DNA of 64,000 bases from Paralvinella palmiformis (Eukaryota > Annelida > Polychaeta > Terebellida > Alvinellidae): NCBI GenBank assembly GCA_025642065.1, contig JAODUP010000707.1, positions 1 through 64,000 on the forward strand, in the 5' to 3' direction. The notes below the pieces were generated by a model. The model saw nothing but the letters and a program-made list of their open reading frames with translations. It did no database searches and was not told the DNA's origin. The translations under genes were made by a program, and so were the position numbers. Below, one piece after another: positions 1 to 11,077 of the stretch; the stretch's first letter is position 1; every line of letters begins with the position of its first letter.

Positions 1-329
1 GTCTGTATTTATTATGTCTGTAGTGACGGTGTCGGCGCAACGTCAGTGTCAGTGTCAGCGTTGAAATTGTTTGTGAATAAATTTGTGTTGTTATGTGAAA
101 TGCATTGATCATTATCAGTGGCCGTGAAATGTTAAAACAAATTAGTGGACCCCTTTAAACGCTAGTTAACTCAATGAAAGGCCAATTCTTTCGTCTAGTC
201 TTAGCAATAAATCAAACAACTAATTAGTAATGTATTTTAGCAGATTACTTCATATTAAATTTAACTTGCTGTGTCGTCGGTTTTGTTGTTCGGGGAGAAT
301 CCCCAGGCTGTCGCTTAATCGGCACAGCC

Positions 330-557
330 TCTATGTTGGAGTGGTTGAGAAACCTCCTCCCCCACCACTCAGGGGAGTAGAAAAGAGCCGTCTGAGAAAT
401 TTACTCCCTCGGAACCAGGCCATTTACGTACCACCCACGATGTAGTGAGCCGAGAAATTAATCCCTGGAAAGGTTTCGACCTCTTACGGGGTTCGAACCT
501 GCGACCGTTGGCACCAAGTGCCGGGTGCTTAGCCGCTAGGCCACCGGAGCTCACTAT
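330..557 (-). repeat. tRNA-derived SINE (family E)
   Basis: Read on the minus strand, bases 557-478 form a tRNA-like head: an A-box-like GTGGCCTAGCGGC followed by a B box, GGTTCGAACCCC. The downstream body (460-330) contains CCTCCTCCCCC(A/G)CCACTCA, which recurs at about 9780-9800. The A/B-box arrangement followed by an unrelated repeated body is the standard SINE layout. It is not a functional tRNA, because the cloverleaf is not maintained. Confidence 0.6.
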
Positions 558-797
558 TGCTGTGTCTGTTTTTTTTTCTTCTTTTTATAATCCAACTCAA
601 AACCATAATTCTTTATCGTGTTCTTCTGAATCAATAATCCATTGATTTTCCACGCCCTAATCAGGATATTTACGTCGCTTGTGGCGGAGTAATATATTTA
701 ATAGTGGATTTCGAAGTCGCACTAAATAAACTTATATCCAGATTTTATCTAATTACTTTTATCAGCAAATTTTAGGCCCATAACAACTTAACGTTAG

Positions 798-855
798 TTA
801 ACTTTCAGCTGAACTCAAACAGTCTAAATCGAGAACTTTTTGCGAGGAAGTTGTT
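798..855 (-). CDS. Possible terminal exon of a small acidic-protein gene
   Basis: Speculative. On the minus strand a pyrimidine-containing stretch ends in CACTCCAG at 856, followed by 19 codons including a TAA at 800-798. The phase (one base, then whole codons) exactly completes the split codon left by the candidate exon at 5164-5007, giving a predicted 71-residue product with C-terminus LDLDCLSSAES. An ATTAAA-like signal lies further along the minus strand near 690. Nothing is recognised by homology. A 19-codon match can arise by chance, and other exons could lie between. Confidence 0.2.
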
Positions 856-1074
856 CTGGAGTGACGTAAGCAAAGTGATATTAAAATAATGTAGATAGAT
901 AGATAATATATTTAATATATTTGTGTATGCACTATACAAGTTACATTCAAAGTTATGACAATAAAATATATGCGTAAACCAATTTATTTCAGTTATGAGA
1001 GACATGAAATTATATTAATAAAAACTAAATCTTGCAATATTATACTTACATTGCAAGAACATTAAAAATCACCG

Positions 1075-1076
<2 letters not shown>

Positions 1077-1145
<69 letters not shown>
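1077..1145. repeat. (TA)n microsatellite
   Basis: About 66 bp of uninterrupted alternating TA. It directly precedes a SINE and has no coding value. Confidence 0.95.
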
Positions 1146-1148
<3 letters not shown>

Positions 1149-1183
1149 CCTATATGGATTTTATTCAGGATACTGGCAGAGTT

Positions 1184-1372
1184 GATGATGATGGTTCGTG
1201 ATTTACGGCCACTTTTGTGCACTTGGTAGGCTAAATGGGCCGAGCGACCTCCAACGGTAATGAAGCGAAGTCAAAGATTAAACAGTCTCCAGATATGCCC
1301 ACGTCGAGATTCGAACTCAGGTGGTAGTAATATGTGATCCTACGCGCTACCAGTAAGACCACGAAGCCCCCC
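1184..1372 (-). repeat. tRNA-derived SINE (family A), near full length
   Basis: Minus-strand copy of the commonest SINE in the window. The head has a degenerate A box (TCTTACTGGTAGCGCG) and the B box GAGTTCGAATC. The body includes CATATCTGGAGACTG and the ACTTCGCTTCATTACC block, and the 3' part reads GTGCACAAAAGTGGCCGTAAAT followed by CATCATC. Other copies are at 3806, 6851, 17508, 38978, 39998, 54101 and 63495. Confidence 0.75.
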
Positions 1373-2050
1373 CCCGGGTACTGGCAATAGAATCAACAAC
1401 ATCACAGTTGCTTATTAGATAAATATAATTATCTTCATCGCTCAGAACATTTGAAACATTTAGTTGAAACTGAAGCCCTTTGTGAATAATCCACATAGAA
1501 GAATAAGAAGATCATCGTACAATGTATCTCTCATTAAAACACGAAACTCATCCTCTATTTCAAGTTCTATTTGCTGCGAGTACAGGGTTACGTATCTACC
1601 GGTTTCGATCCTAATTAATGCAAACACCTAAACCTAGCTAATGTTGATCTAATGCGCCTTGACATAATCATCTACTCAGCACAATGTCTGTGTCTGTCAG
1701 CACGCATCCATCATTTTGCTCCGGGTCCATTGGAATTTGCTTAGTTCTTTCCTGACCTATACCAATTTAGTATCCAATTAAGTAATTAATGATCCGGAAT
1801 TACTTTCTGTTGGTTCATCTATGAAATACAGCCAGATAATGTGTAAGCATCTCTATGTCGTGTCACTGAGTAATCACCAATCTCTCACATTTATTCGTGG
1901 GACACTACACAATAATCAACAACTGCCAGACCCTTTGTAGAGATCGACGCAAAATCATCTGATGTACCACGTTCATTCACGATACAACAATTAGCGGATA
2001 GAAAGAATCCACGAACAGCTGACCGTGAGAGTTTACAGTATAATCTACTA
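1373..2050. other. Non-coding stretch, nothing recognised
   Basis: After a short C run there is AT-rich DNA without a convincing open frame, RNA gene or repeat that I can match elsewhere in the window. Confidence 0.5.
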
Positions 2051-2059
2051 TATTCCGTG

Positions 2060-3093
2060 GCGAGGTATTATAAATACCTCCGATATATTGAATACTGCAT
2101 GCTACCACACCGGGGGTTGAAATCACCACGTATCGTACACATACCAAGCTTCTGGTATTGGTAAATCTGACCCAATAACTCGCTGAAATATTCCTCTACA
2201 TTTTTACCAGATGACGATCCACTTGAAGGTTCACACACATATCCTAAACTGACTGTATATTGCAGAAATTGTTCCATTGTATTCATGCAACACTGCTATC
2301 CAGAACGGATACATTACATTTCAATAACACTGCATCTTTCACAAATATCCCTATACCTCCAGATCCTGACTTGGCACCTGGATTGACATCGATCCTATTA
2401 TTACACTACCATTGATATCCATCCAGATCCAGACAAGTGTTATGCATAAGATGGGTTTCAGTGACGACTAAAACATCCAGGTTAAAATGAGATATATACA
2501 TGCTGCTCTAAACTTATAAACGTACATTCCAACATCCTATGGAGGGAGATTGGAGAGCTGCTGCTGGTTACGACCATTATGTCAACAGCTGTGCTGCTAG
2601 TCACGTGGCTTTTGGATCTTTGGACCTTTCATTACCCGTTTGTAATCACCAACTGCATTGACTGTTGCCCTCATATTGGTTTCCATCTAATTTTGCTGGT
2701 AGGATTTATTTCGGTGTATCATAACGTTCTTGTGACTTGGAAGGTCTTTCTGTGATTTTTTGTTTTGTTTTCATCAACTGCGATTTGTGCTCAAAGGACA
2801 ACATCTTAGCCAGAACTACTCCAGACGTGTTATTACTGAAAGCGGATTTTCGTTCTGCTGACACATTTAAGATCCTTCGGCTTAAGAACATCCTACAGTA
2901 ATGCATTTACATTGTGTTCTGAGTTCTCGGAAGCTGTCTCGAGTAGGTTTCTAATCACGATATTGTTGGCAATATCGTGTGACCCTGAGCTCGGCACAGC
3001 ATTTTGCGGGTGTGATATACGTTTCTCGGGTGCTGAGAGGCAACTGTCTGGTGTTGCAAAGGTTGTATCCGATTTTATTCGGAAATTAACCAA
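2060..3093 (-). mobile_element. LINE fragment: endonuclease half (degenerate)
   Basis: In minus-strand translation, 2560-2068 reads as a broken APE-type endonuclease of CR1/L2-like non-LTR retrotransposons. Visible blocks are LDVLVVTETHL (the catalytic E block), then SGSGGIGIFVKD, then LDSSV, and in a shifted frame IRGDFNPRCG (the GDFN block). Frames change and stops intervene, so it is not functional. Open frames at 3093-2706 may be the preceding gag-like or linker region, but I do not recognise them. The fragment lies head-to-head with the RT half that follows. Confidence 0.65.
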
Positions 3094-3099
3094 ATGATG

Positions 3100-4998
3100 T
3101 TTGATCAGCCTTCCAACCGTTGCCGCAATGGGCTTATCTCGCTGATATTAACATTACTGGTGTCGTTGATTATGTGAACACCAAGTGCGATGCCTTGCAA
3201 CTTGTAGTACTCGTCATAGAAAGCATTACATGAAACACTGCTGGACCAGCGACTGTCTTCAAGCTAGGGATAGACAGCGCTTCTGGCACCACATTTGGAT
3301 ATTTGTTGGTCATCTCCTTGCATATCAATTCTATTCCTGCTACAAACTAGCCAAGAAAGCTTATCGTCACCTTTGTCGTAATGCGGTAGCCCAAACCACC
3401 CAACTGCCGTATAGACGGTTGTATATTTAATTAGGTACCCGCAGCTTGGGCAAATTGAACCTTGTACGCCGTAGCAAGTGTACTCCAGGATTTACGCTGT
3501 AGATTCTACAGTCTCTGATATCAAGTTCGACACGCTGCATAACTACTATTCTGATACCGGACATAGAAGTGATGTAATCAGGAAAGCTGAGAAATCAGGA
3601 AACCTGTCATTGCGAGACACGCATCTTTGAAGGACAAAATGGATACCAATTATACCATGAGGGAGTCTGACCTTTTGCAGTTCGTGAAGAACCTCCGTAC
3701 AGAATATGCTGCAGGCATCGATCGTATTACTGCCGAACATATCATATCGGCCAAAGAGACAGAGCTTATGACTGTTATCTGCAACATGCTGACATTGTAC
3801 GTCGGGGCGCCTCCGTGGGATAGTTGGTAGCGCGTTGGACCACATATCACTACCACCTGAGTTCGAATCTGGGAGCGGGCATATCTGAAGGGTGTTTCAT
3901 ATTTGACATTGTCGTCGGGGCTCTGATAGTTGGTCTTACCCAATACTACCACCATCAAACCAGTGAGCCGCAAATCAATCATCATCAGCATCACCATATG
4001 ACATTGTCTATCCGATTTGGAACTGTAGCTGACTCTTTTACCCAAGGACTACTCATTCCACAACTTTTCTAAACCAGTACAGACATATTTTCATTTCAAC
4101 AACCATCTCAAAAAGTTAACATCCTTATTGAATAACAAATCTCTTGCATATGTTTGTATACTTTACGCAGAAGCAGCTTTTGGTGGAATTCTCCATCCAA
4201 TTGTGTTCTCACAGGCCATATACGTCGTCCTAGAATTATGTTGACGCATACTTGTGATCTGTTGAGGTGTAACCTCCGTGTTCCTGATCTCCAAACATTG
4301 ATTGATGATGTGAATGAGTATATTACCAGACATGGACTGCGTTTCCATCCTTCTAAGACGAAGTGTGTGATGGTATCTGGAAGGAATGCGCCTTGTAGAA
4401 GATGACAACGTAACTCACGTTGGTGCCATTCTGGCTAATGATCCTCACAGCCATACAACGGCTCGCATAAAAGCAACTCACAGAGCATTCTATGCCCTAC
4501 AAGGAGCTGGCCTGTGCGTTATTGGTTCGGCCACCATTACACACATATTCAATACTGTTGTTCGTCCTGTAGTGATGTATGGTTTAGAATGCGTCTACCA
4601 GACAAAACAGCTTCGTACAATGCAGAAGTAACTGGTTTAAAGAGCTACCGACATTCATCCATTGTTGCAAGCTCTCAAGATTCAGAATGTGTGCGAGTCA
4701 GTTGAAATATAAGAATTAGTTTTATTTAGGTTCATGCAAATAAGCTTCTACTTGTTCAATATGGAGCTTACATGAAGACAATTAAACACCATCTTAAAAC
4801 AACTCGGAAATGTGTTTCTTTTGTTTTTAGAAATCCATATAAACAGACCAGATATGTGATAAATGCTTTTCTGTCGCCGGTTTAGCAACACATTCTAGTC
4901 AATATGTGTATGTACATATAAACGTTATTATAATTTTATTTAATTGCTGTTATAGCACGTATCTCTTTTGGAGGCAAATAAATTTACTTACTAAAAAA
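3100..4998 (+). mobile_element. LINE fragment: reverse-transcriptase half (degenerate)
   Basis: Plus-strand translation shows the linker upstream of RT (3185-3430: LQARDRQRFWHHIW and YKLAKKAYRHLCR). It then shows an early RT block, AAGIDRITAEHI (3700-3740), a degenerate YADD-like LYAEAAFG region near 4160, and SKTKCVMVSG. The thumb region VGAILAND, RAFYALQGAGLC and RPVVMYGLEC (4420-4600) follows. Stops and frameshifts are frequent. The 3' end resembles a LINE tail (AATAAATTTACTTACTAAAAAA, ending near 4998). A SINE splits the RT at 3806-3997. Confidence 0.75.
3806..3997 (+). repeat. SINE family A inserted in the LINE
   Basis: Plus-strand head GGGGCGCCTCCGTGGGATAG then TTGGTAGCGCG, the B box GAGTTCGAATC, and the body GGGCATATCTGAAGGGTGTT. 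At about 3917 it switches into a second partial head (GGGGCTCTGATAGTTGG), followed by AATCATCATCAGCATCACC. The copy therefore looks rearranged or like a tandem of two partial copies. It interrupts the RT reading of the surrounding LINE. Confidence 0.7.
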
Positions 4999-5006
4999 AT
5001 ACTTAC

Positions 5007-5164
5007 TTATACATATTGTCTATGCTTTTGGTAAACGATGTGCTAAGAAGGAATATATCACTGGATATAGAATTCAAGGCTATTGTATTATCTGGAGTCA
5101 TATTCACATCCACAGAAATTTCATCATCATCACTTTCATCGTGTTCTGATTGAGTTTGATCCAT
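5007..5164 (-). CDS. Candidate first coding exon, acidic protein of unknown function
   Basis: Minus-strand open frame beginning at an ATG in good Kozak context (G at -3, G at +4), with an in-frame TAA upstream. It encodes 52 residues: an acidic N-terminus (DESDDDEISVDV) followed by a helix-like segment containing SSDIFLLSTSFTKSIDNMY. It ends in a phase-2 split codon at a perfect donor, AA|GTAAGTAT, at 5006. The composition is more protein-like than the surrounding DNA. The downstream intron would contain the LINE and SINE above. I do not recognise the family, and the acceptor partner proposed at 855 is only one possibility. An isolated open frame of this size could also be chance. Confidence 0.4.
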
Positions 5165-5383
5165 AACGTTATTTTTGGTGTCCACTTTCTTGTCTTTTTA
5201 CTGACATTTAGAGTTTTGTGGAGCCAACTATTCGCAGTTTAAGTTCAACTAAATTTTGCCGAAGGCTAAACTATTTTAAAAAATCAACTGAAATGTAATT
5301 ATTTCAAATTAGCGTGGTGATTGCAAAGATAGATATTATACTTTCGGGGGGAAATTAAGGCTCTTTTTAAGCGCGTGGGTATG

Positions 5384-5386
<3 letters not shown>

Positions 5387-5471
<85 letters not shown>

Positions 5472-5475
5472 CACA
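5387..5475. repeat. (CA)n-(TA)n compound microsatellite
   Basis: About 60 bp of (AC)n followed directly by (AT)n. Open frames reading CVCVCV through it are artefacts. Confidence 0.95.
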
Positions 5476-5532
5476 CGCGTGGACGGACACACTGAACCCC
5501 ATCTATCATTTACCCACATAAATACAGATATA

Positions 5533-5534
5533 TC

Positions 5535-5590
<56 letters not shown>
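5533..5590. repeat. (GATA)n microsatellite
   Basis: About fourteen tandem GATA units on the plus strand. Confidence 0.95.
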
Positions 5591-6089
5591 CTTAAGCTGA
5601 ATCAAATACACTTTTAGAGCTAGCTAATTCCTACTCCCCTGGCACTATTAGTAATTTCTCATCGCACCAACCCCGTGCCTACTTTCTCCCATTGATGTTT
5701 GGTGTTCCTCCCCTCCAGGCTCACTTACCTTAGCGACAGACTCCATGATCGGACAGCAGCATACCGATGCATTAGATTCATCTACCATCACCATCACTCA
5801 CCAATCATCATCATCTCGAAACATTGTGATTTATTTGTGTTTAACTTTGTCTTGTGACGCCGGGGAAGACAGCCTTTAAGGCTATTGGTTGTCCTGGCTA
5901 ACATTTATTGATATATAATTTCACATAGTATGTATCTGTATTATTGTATCACGATGTTATTAGTGACTAAATTACTTACTTACAACCCCCCCCCCCCCTC
6001 TAGCCCCCCTCTCTCTCTGTGGGCATGAAGGAGCTTTCATTCAGCACTGTTCGGAAACATTTTTGACTGAACATCAGATAACCAAAGCT
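5591..6089. other. Non-coding stretch with possible retroelement tail
   Basis: The segment 5700-5990 runs through CATCATCATCTCG into a terminal ACTAAATTACTTACTTAC, resembling the 3' end of the LINE at 4998. It may be another LINE or SINE tail. A C homopolymer follows at about 5988. No gene seen. Confidence 0.3.
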
Positions 6090-6460
6090 CTTGCAATTAC
6101 CATCATCACGGCTCCGCCCCCACAATTAAACAGGTCGCGCGGTATCTCACACGTAAACGTCGACTTTCTCTACACTAAGCAGCGACCTCTATCGATCAAA
6201 GTCACATCCGCTGTACGTAGATAGCCAAAGATCGAACGCCGGAACCGGCCGATCCGATATCACGCTTCTGGAACTATAATAGCATCAGCTCAGCAATATC
6301 TTCCGGATTGGCTGCCGTTCTCGTCTTATTTCCGAGCATGCCGAAGAGGGAATGTTTCGACGATCTTCGCTCCGGATTTGATGAAAAACGTCCGAGCGGG
6401 TTCTCTAGTTTCCACGAAATGCCCCGATTTCTTTGTGATAGACGATATTATATAGCCTAA
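6090..6460. promoter_or_regulatory. CpG-rich segment, possible regulatory or 5' exon DNA
   Basis: Local CpG density is visibly higher than in the AT-rich surroundings (GGTCGCGCGG, AACGTCGAC, GAACGCCGGAACCGGCCGATC). A plus-strand frame stays open from about 6216 to a TAA near 6460. It includes an ATG at 6338 starting MPKRECFDDLRSGFDEKRPS, but I recognise no protein and see no clear splice sites. Treat it as an unassigned CpG-rich block; methylation-free promoter DNA is an inference. Confidence 0.25.
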
Positions 6461-6850
6461 ATATTTCTAAGATGGTTGATCTATCTATCTATCTATCCAT
6501 ATATATATATATATACCGGAACTAAAATAAGTGTCTGGACCTTGTTATGTGACATCCTGATTTAGAATTATTTGTCTAATGTTCCCATGTTATGACAACG
6601 CGCTTATACAAATCACAATGTTTACACAAACCAATGCACATTCCACAGATCAAATAAAGCAGAGCGTCGACAATTATATCGTACATCAAATCGAGAGCTA
6701 CGTTGAAGACCGTAACTTATCACCGTACGTTATTACGGCGTCAGGCTAGAATAAGTATTATTTCGGGGCGTGATCAATGACAATTGATGCTGATTAATGT
6801 TTACATTGTTTCTGTATCCATACTCGTCAGAATCTGCTCACCTGTAAAGG

Positions 6851-7025
6851 TGATGATTGATGTTTTACGGCCACTTTTGTACACGCGGTATAGGCTAAAT
6901 GGTGCCGAGCGACCTCCGAAGCTAATGAAGCGAAGTCAAAGATGAAACACCCCTCAGATATGCCCACACCGAGATTCGAAGACGAGTGGTAGTGATCTGT
7001 GGTCCAGCACGCTACCAAATCTACC
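6851..7025 (-). repeat. SINE family A, minus-strand copy
   Basis: Contains TTTTACGGCCACTTTTGT, the GACCTCCGAAGCTAATGAAG block, GAAACACCCCTCAGATATGC, a mutated B box (GAGATTCGAAGAC) and GTGGTAGTGATCTGTGGTCC. This is the same order as the copy at 1184. Confidence 0.7.
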
Positions 7026-7439
7026 GTTTACCTCTACCTCCTCTGGATCTTCTTGTTTATGACACACCCTGTCGTCTCCTGGTGCAGACGGGTAATAACG
7101 GAAGGATTAGTGTCATGGTGACCCAAAAAGATAATAATCCGTTACGCAGAGATACACAGCTAATATCGTATGATAAAGACTGAATATGTTTAAAAGTGAG
7201 AAGAAAAAAAACCGCAAAAAGGGTGTTAAAGGATTCGTTGAAAAGTGCACACACACGCACGCGCGCACACACTCCCCCTTGTTAGCTCCGATTGAACATC
7301 TATTACGATTATATTGTGACGCAAGCAGTTATTTTTCGGACGAATCCCAGTTTTAATAATTATTCTGTAGTAAGGTATCTATATCTACGTTAGTCAGTAG
7401 CCGACTATTCAATGAAGCGCAGGTGTTGAAATGAAACTT

Positions 7440-8205
7440 TTCGTAAACGAGATGTAGATGAAGTCAGTGCCAACTCCCACACGGCGCTATCCGGTCCCTC
7501 CCGCATTCCCGTAGCCAGACTAGCCCACGCACGCACGCACACACACACAGACACACACACACACCGTGGCGAGGTATTTTTATCCCCAGTGGCTCATTAC
7601 ACCCCCCCTTCTCTCCGAGCTTCCTGAGGAATGATTTGCCGCGAGCCAGCTCTCTCTCGCTCTCTCGATCTCAGGTTTACCTCAGGTAGGCCTAGCAGTA
7701 ACCATCGGGAGCTCTGAGCCGGAGAGAGAGAGAGAGAGTGCGAGAGCCAGGAGCCGTAGTTCTTTTCCAGGACCAGAACCTGTCAATCGACCAACGGTGT
7801 TCGTTCGTTCCATGCCATGTAACATATACCGCGGAATATCGACAACATCATTTGTACCAATGATAATTACCGCACTGATACCATACACTGATATACGGCG
7901 TGCGTCGGGACGCTAATTAGTCCAACCGGGTGAGCGAGTCGGATCGAAACCAATACAATCGGTTGGAGTTCGATAAACGTGAAGCGAGCGCAACTTTCAA
8001 CGAATCGCCAATATTAACTCCAGGAACCGACTCGCGAAGAGCAAGCACGGTCTAAGAAACAGGAGTAAACGATCGAGCAAATCGCGGATTATTGCCGTCC
8101 TGGTGTCGGAGGGTGTCCGGAAGCCGATAGATCCAGAACTGTACAAGATGCTGAGCTAAATATAGTCGCGTGTCTGACTCGACTGCGCTCGGCGAACATT
8201 TCGCG
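7440..8205 (+). promoter_or_regulatory. CpG-rich candidate promoter and non-coding first exon
   Basis: This segment is markedly richer in CpG than its flanks, especially 7890-8205. It contains a (CA)n tract, a CT-rich stretch (7650-7675), a perfect match to the MEF2 consensus (CTAAATATAG at 8156-8165), and ends at a strong donor, TTTCGCG|GTAAGTAT, at 8205/8206. The only ATG close to the donor (near 8148) is closed after three codons, so the exon would be 5'UTR. It could belong to the giant muscle gene whose first recognised exon lies 13.7 kb downstream, but the link is inferred only from orientation and the MEF2 match. Confidence 0.35.
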
Positions 8206-8341
8206 GTAAGTATCTGGCTGTTCTCTGAGATGGCGAGCCTTCTCGGAGCGATGTAATGCAATGTTTGGCTAAGCCATGCCCGAGTACTGCCGACTATATC
8301 TACACGGCACAGGGCTAGGCATATATGTACTTGCATGTGCA

Positions 8342-8418
<77 letters not shown>
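8342..8418. repeat. (CA)n microsatellite
   Basis: About 75 bp of alternating CA, producing spurious histidine/threonine and cysteine/valine open frames on the two strands. Confidence 0.95.
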
Positions 8419-8419
<1 letters not shown>

Positions 8420-8740
8420 GCGTACACACGGCATGCCTCATTATTCAGTAATCCAATTGTTCACCCACTACAGATTGTATTAGGTTTTAATATAAAAACA
8501 TGTTAATCAAGACCCCCCCCCACGTTTACAGTTCAGGATTAAGTGATGTTTGTGATAAATAACGATTAAATATTTGTATTTTTTCTTCTAATATTCTATA
8601 CATTTATAGGTTTTTTCCTTTTACCAATTTAATCGTCCAGTTCTGAGTTCTTACCGAGATAAACTACAAATTAACGGACGTGGTCCAAATGTTACGCTAA
8701 TTTGATTATTTTCTAACAATTAAAATTATTACCAGGATAT

Positions 8741-8795
<55 letters not shown>

Positions 8796-11026
8796 GATAA
8801 CAAGATTGTGTATTATATAGGTTTATATATTTTATTAGATATGTACATCTGTTTTATACTCAACTGTAGGCTGTTTAGTTTTATTACGCTCGTGAGGGCT
8901 CGATCTTCGTTTTCTAGCAGACGCAACAGGAAGACGCGCTTTGGCGCATGCGTTGTTTAGTAACTTTTTACTTCCTGTTTGTCGGACTGGGTCTTGGATT
9001 TGTATTTAACTGGAAATCGGGTGAACTATTTGAGTGTTTCTTGTTTGTAGTAAACGCTCTCATACGTTCCTATTGAGAGCGTCTCCTGTCAGAACCCTCA
9101 ATCCGCCTCATCATGATTAAGTCTATGAAAATATAAGGTGTAGCTGGAAAGATTGTCCAACCTAACTTGCCTGCTACGTGAAACTATTTTTTCTAACCCT
9201 TATCAGTTAAACTAATACTGCATATATATTTAGATAGACGGATATATGTCCTCGGGAAGGTGTGGGTTCCGGGACAATCCAGTTAGCGTTGAGCTACAGA
9301 AACCCCCCACAGATTCTAAAAGCTGAGTACTATTGCCCTAATGACGTGGGCGACCCGACACTCACCCCTGGTTCGTCATACTCAAAGGAAAGTGTTGTAG
9401 ATAGGGTAGGCATAACATAAAACAGATTCAGATGCCGGTGGACGTATTCACTAGTAGTATTTCCTTTTACAATTTAGTTATCTTTTCATGATGGTGCTTA
9501 AGAACGGGAAAAAATTTACAGGGACATGTTACAGAAAATACAACTCTCCAATGTGAAAATCGTCACACGTGATTTAAATAGATTAAGACGTTACCATTAA
9601 TTATTGGTATCATTCTCTGGTAAACAGTACATGCAATCTAATTATAGACAATATATTCTTAAATCTGGAATTAAAATAATTAGATTTTCTTTGATCTATG
9701 ATCATGAAACAGGGATAGCACAAGAAAGCGGAAGCACTTAAATCCAGTGTGGTCCGTTTTACTGAGGGGCTGTCCAAAACGCCTCCTCCCCCGCCACTCA
9801 TCAGAAGGGATCAGTACGGAAAGGTGGAGCCGAAATACCCCAAGGGTGGTCACCGCCAGAGTGTATTACGTCCTCCGGGGGGGGGGGGGTGAGCCGCCCA
9901 CGATGATAACAAATTATTAATGATTAGAACATATACTTCTACTATAAGTACTAATGTTTAATAGTATTAAAGTGATACCTAGTAGAATTTAGTAGCTTGA
10001 CATCTGTAGGGAGTTATTCTTCTTTTAATCTTCGTCTAAAATCATTCTTTCAATTTATTATGAATATTTCTAGTGTAGATTTGCACTAAACTAAATTTAT
10101 TTTGTATCTTATCTTTCTTAGCTGTCACTAGTATCCGGATTCTCTCTCGGCTCTTGAGAATAATCCTTTAAAGATAATTTAAATGGTTGCAGCTGCTATG
10201 TATCTCAGGGATGTAGCAGCAGCTGTTAGGTTAATCGGATCAACTAATAGCAACAGGAGGACTTAGATTATACAGTTCACGATTTGAAGTTTGTAAACTA
10301 ACTGATCTTTGATCCAAAACGTTTGTATCGCTGCTCTTTGGCATAGTTTTATCGCTACAACATTAAGCATACAGTCTTCATTCTTCAGGCACTGTCGTAA
10401 TATGTTGTTGATTAGTAATGGTGTAGGATTGTAAAGCTAGCACGGTGCTGCTCTGTTGATGATTAGCTCATAATATGAGGCTGTCATGTTGGTTCAAGTC
10501 GTCTTGCTGGTTATAGTTTAACCAGCAAGCTAACATTGTAACTTATAAATGGTGTTACATTATTGTTGTAAACATCTTTATTCGGACACACACAAATATT
10601 TTTAAAGACAAAAAACTGAATTGCATTTTTGCACATTTTTAGATAATGAAAACAATTGTATTTTTGCATATTTAGAATGTCCAATCCGTTGTTGTTAATC
10701 GAACTGTGTTTCATTTGTGTGTGCGTGTGTGTTTCTGTGTGAGATGTTATATAATACGGTTAATATCTGTAGTCGAGACGCTTTTCATTTTCCACTGCTG
10801 TTTATTTTAGCCTTCAGAGAAGCCATAGCAGATTTTATAACCACTTATGGCTTCCAAATTGATTATCCAGAACTGCCTATTTTATTGTCATATTATGTTC
10901 AAAATTTTATAGAAATTAAACAAGAAGTTTTTCTTTGCTGTATTGGACATTCTGAAATGTAATATATTAACTGTTGAAAGCACAGCCAAAACAGTTGTAA
11001 TAACAAACACAATTATAAATAAATAA

Positions 11027-11030
<4 letters not shown>
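8419..11030. other. Non-coding region, mostly AT-rich
   Basis: Contains a (TA)n tract at 8744-8793 and a perfect hairpin, ACGCTCTCA/TGAGAGCGT (9054-9062 with 9074-9082, 11-nt loop). It also holds a copy of the family-E SINE body with G homopolymer at about 9755-9905. A short unassigned open frame lies at 10717-10962. Nothing in it looks like a conserved gene. Confidence 0.5.

Positions 11031-11031
<1 letters not shown>

Positions 11032-11071
<40 letters not shown>
11032..11071. repeat. (TA)n microsatellite
   Basis: About 40 bp of alternating TA. Confidence 0.9.

Positions 11072-11077
<6 letters not shown>

Noticed and set aside
478..557. Possible tRNA gene
   Set aside because: A and B boxes are present but no proper cloverleaf or acceptor stem forms, and the body is repeated elsewhere, so it is a SINE head. 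The same applies to the heads at 1184, 3806, 6851, 17508, 20893, 34010, 38978 and 40830.
2055..7577. Shared 15-mer CCGTGGCGAGGTATT at about 2055 and 7563
   Set aside because: The identity does not extend into the flanks, so it may be chance or a scrap of an unknown repeat; not enough to call an element.
8052..8506. Frames with CVCVCV and HTHTHT
   Set aside because: Products of the (CA)n microsatellite. The same holds for frames at 5299-5502, 44518-44781 and 63524-63937.
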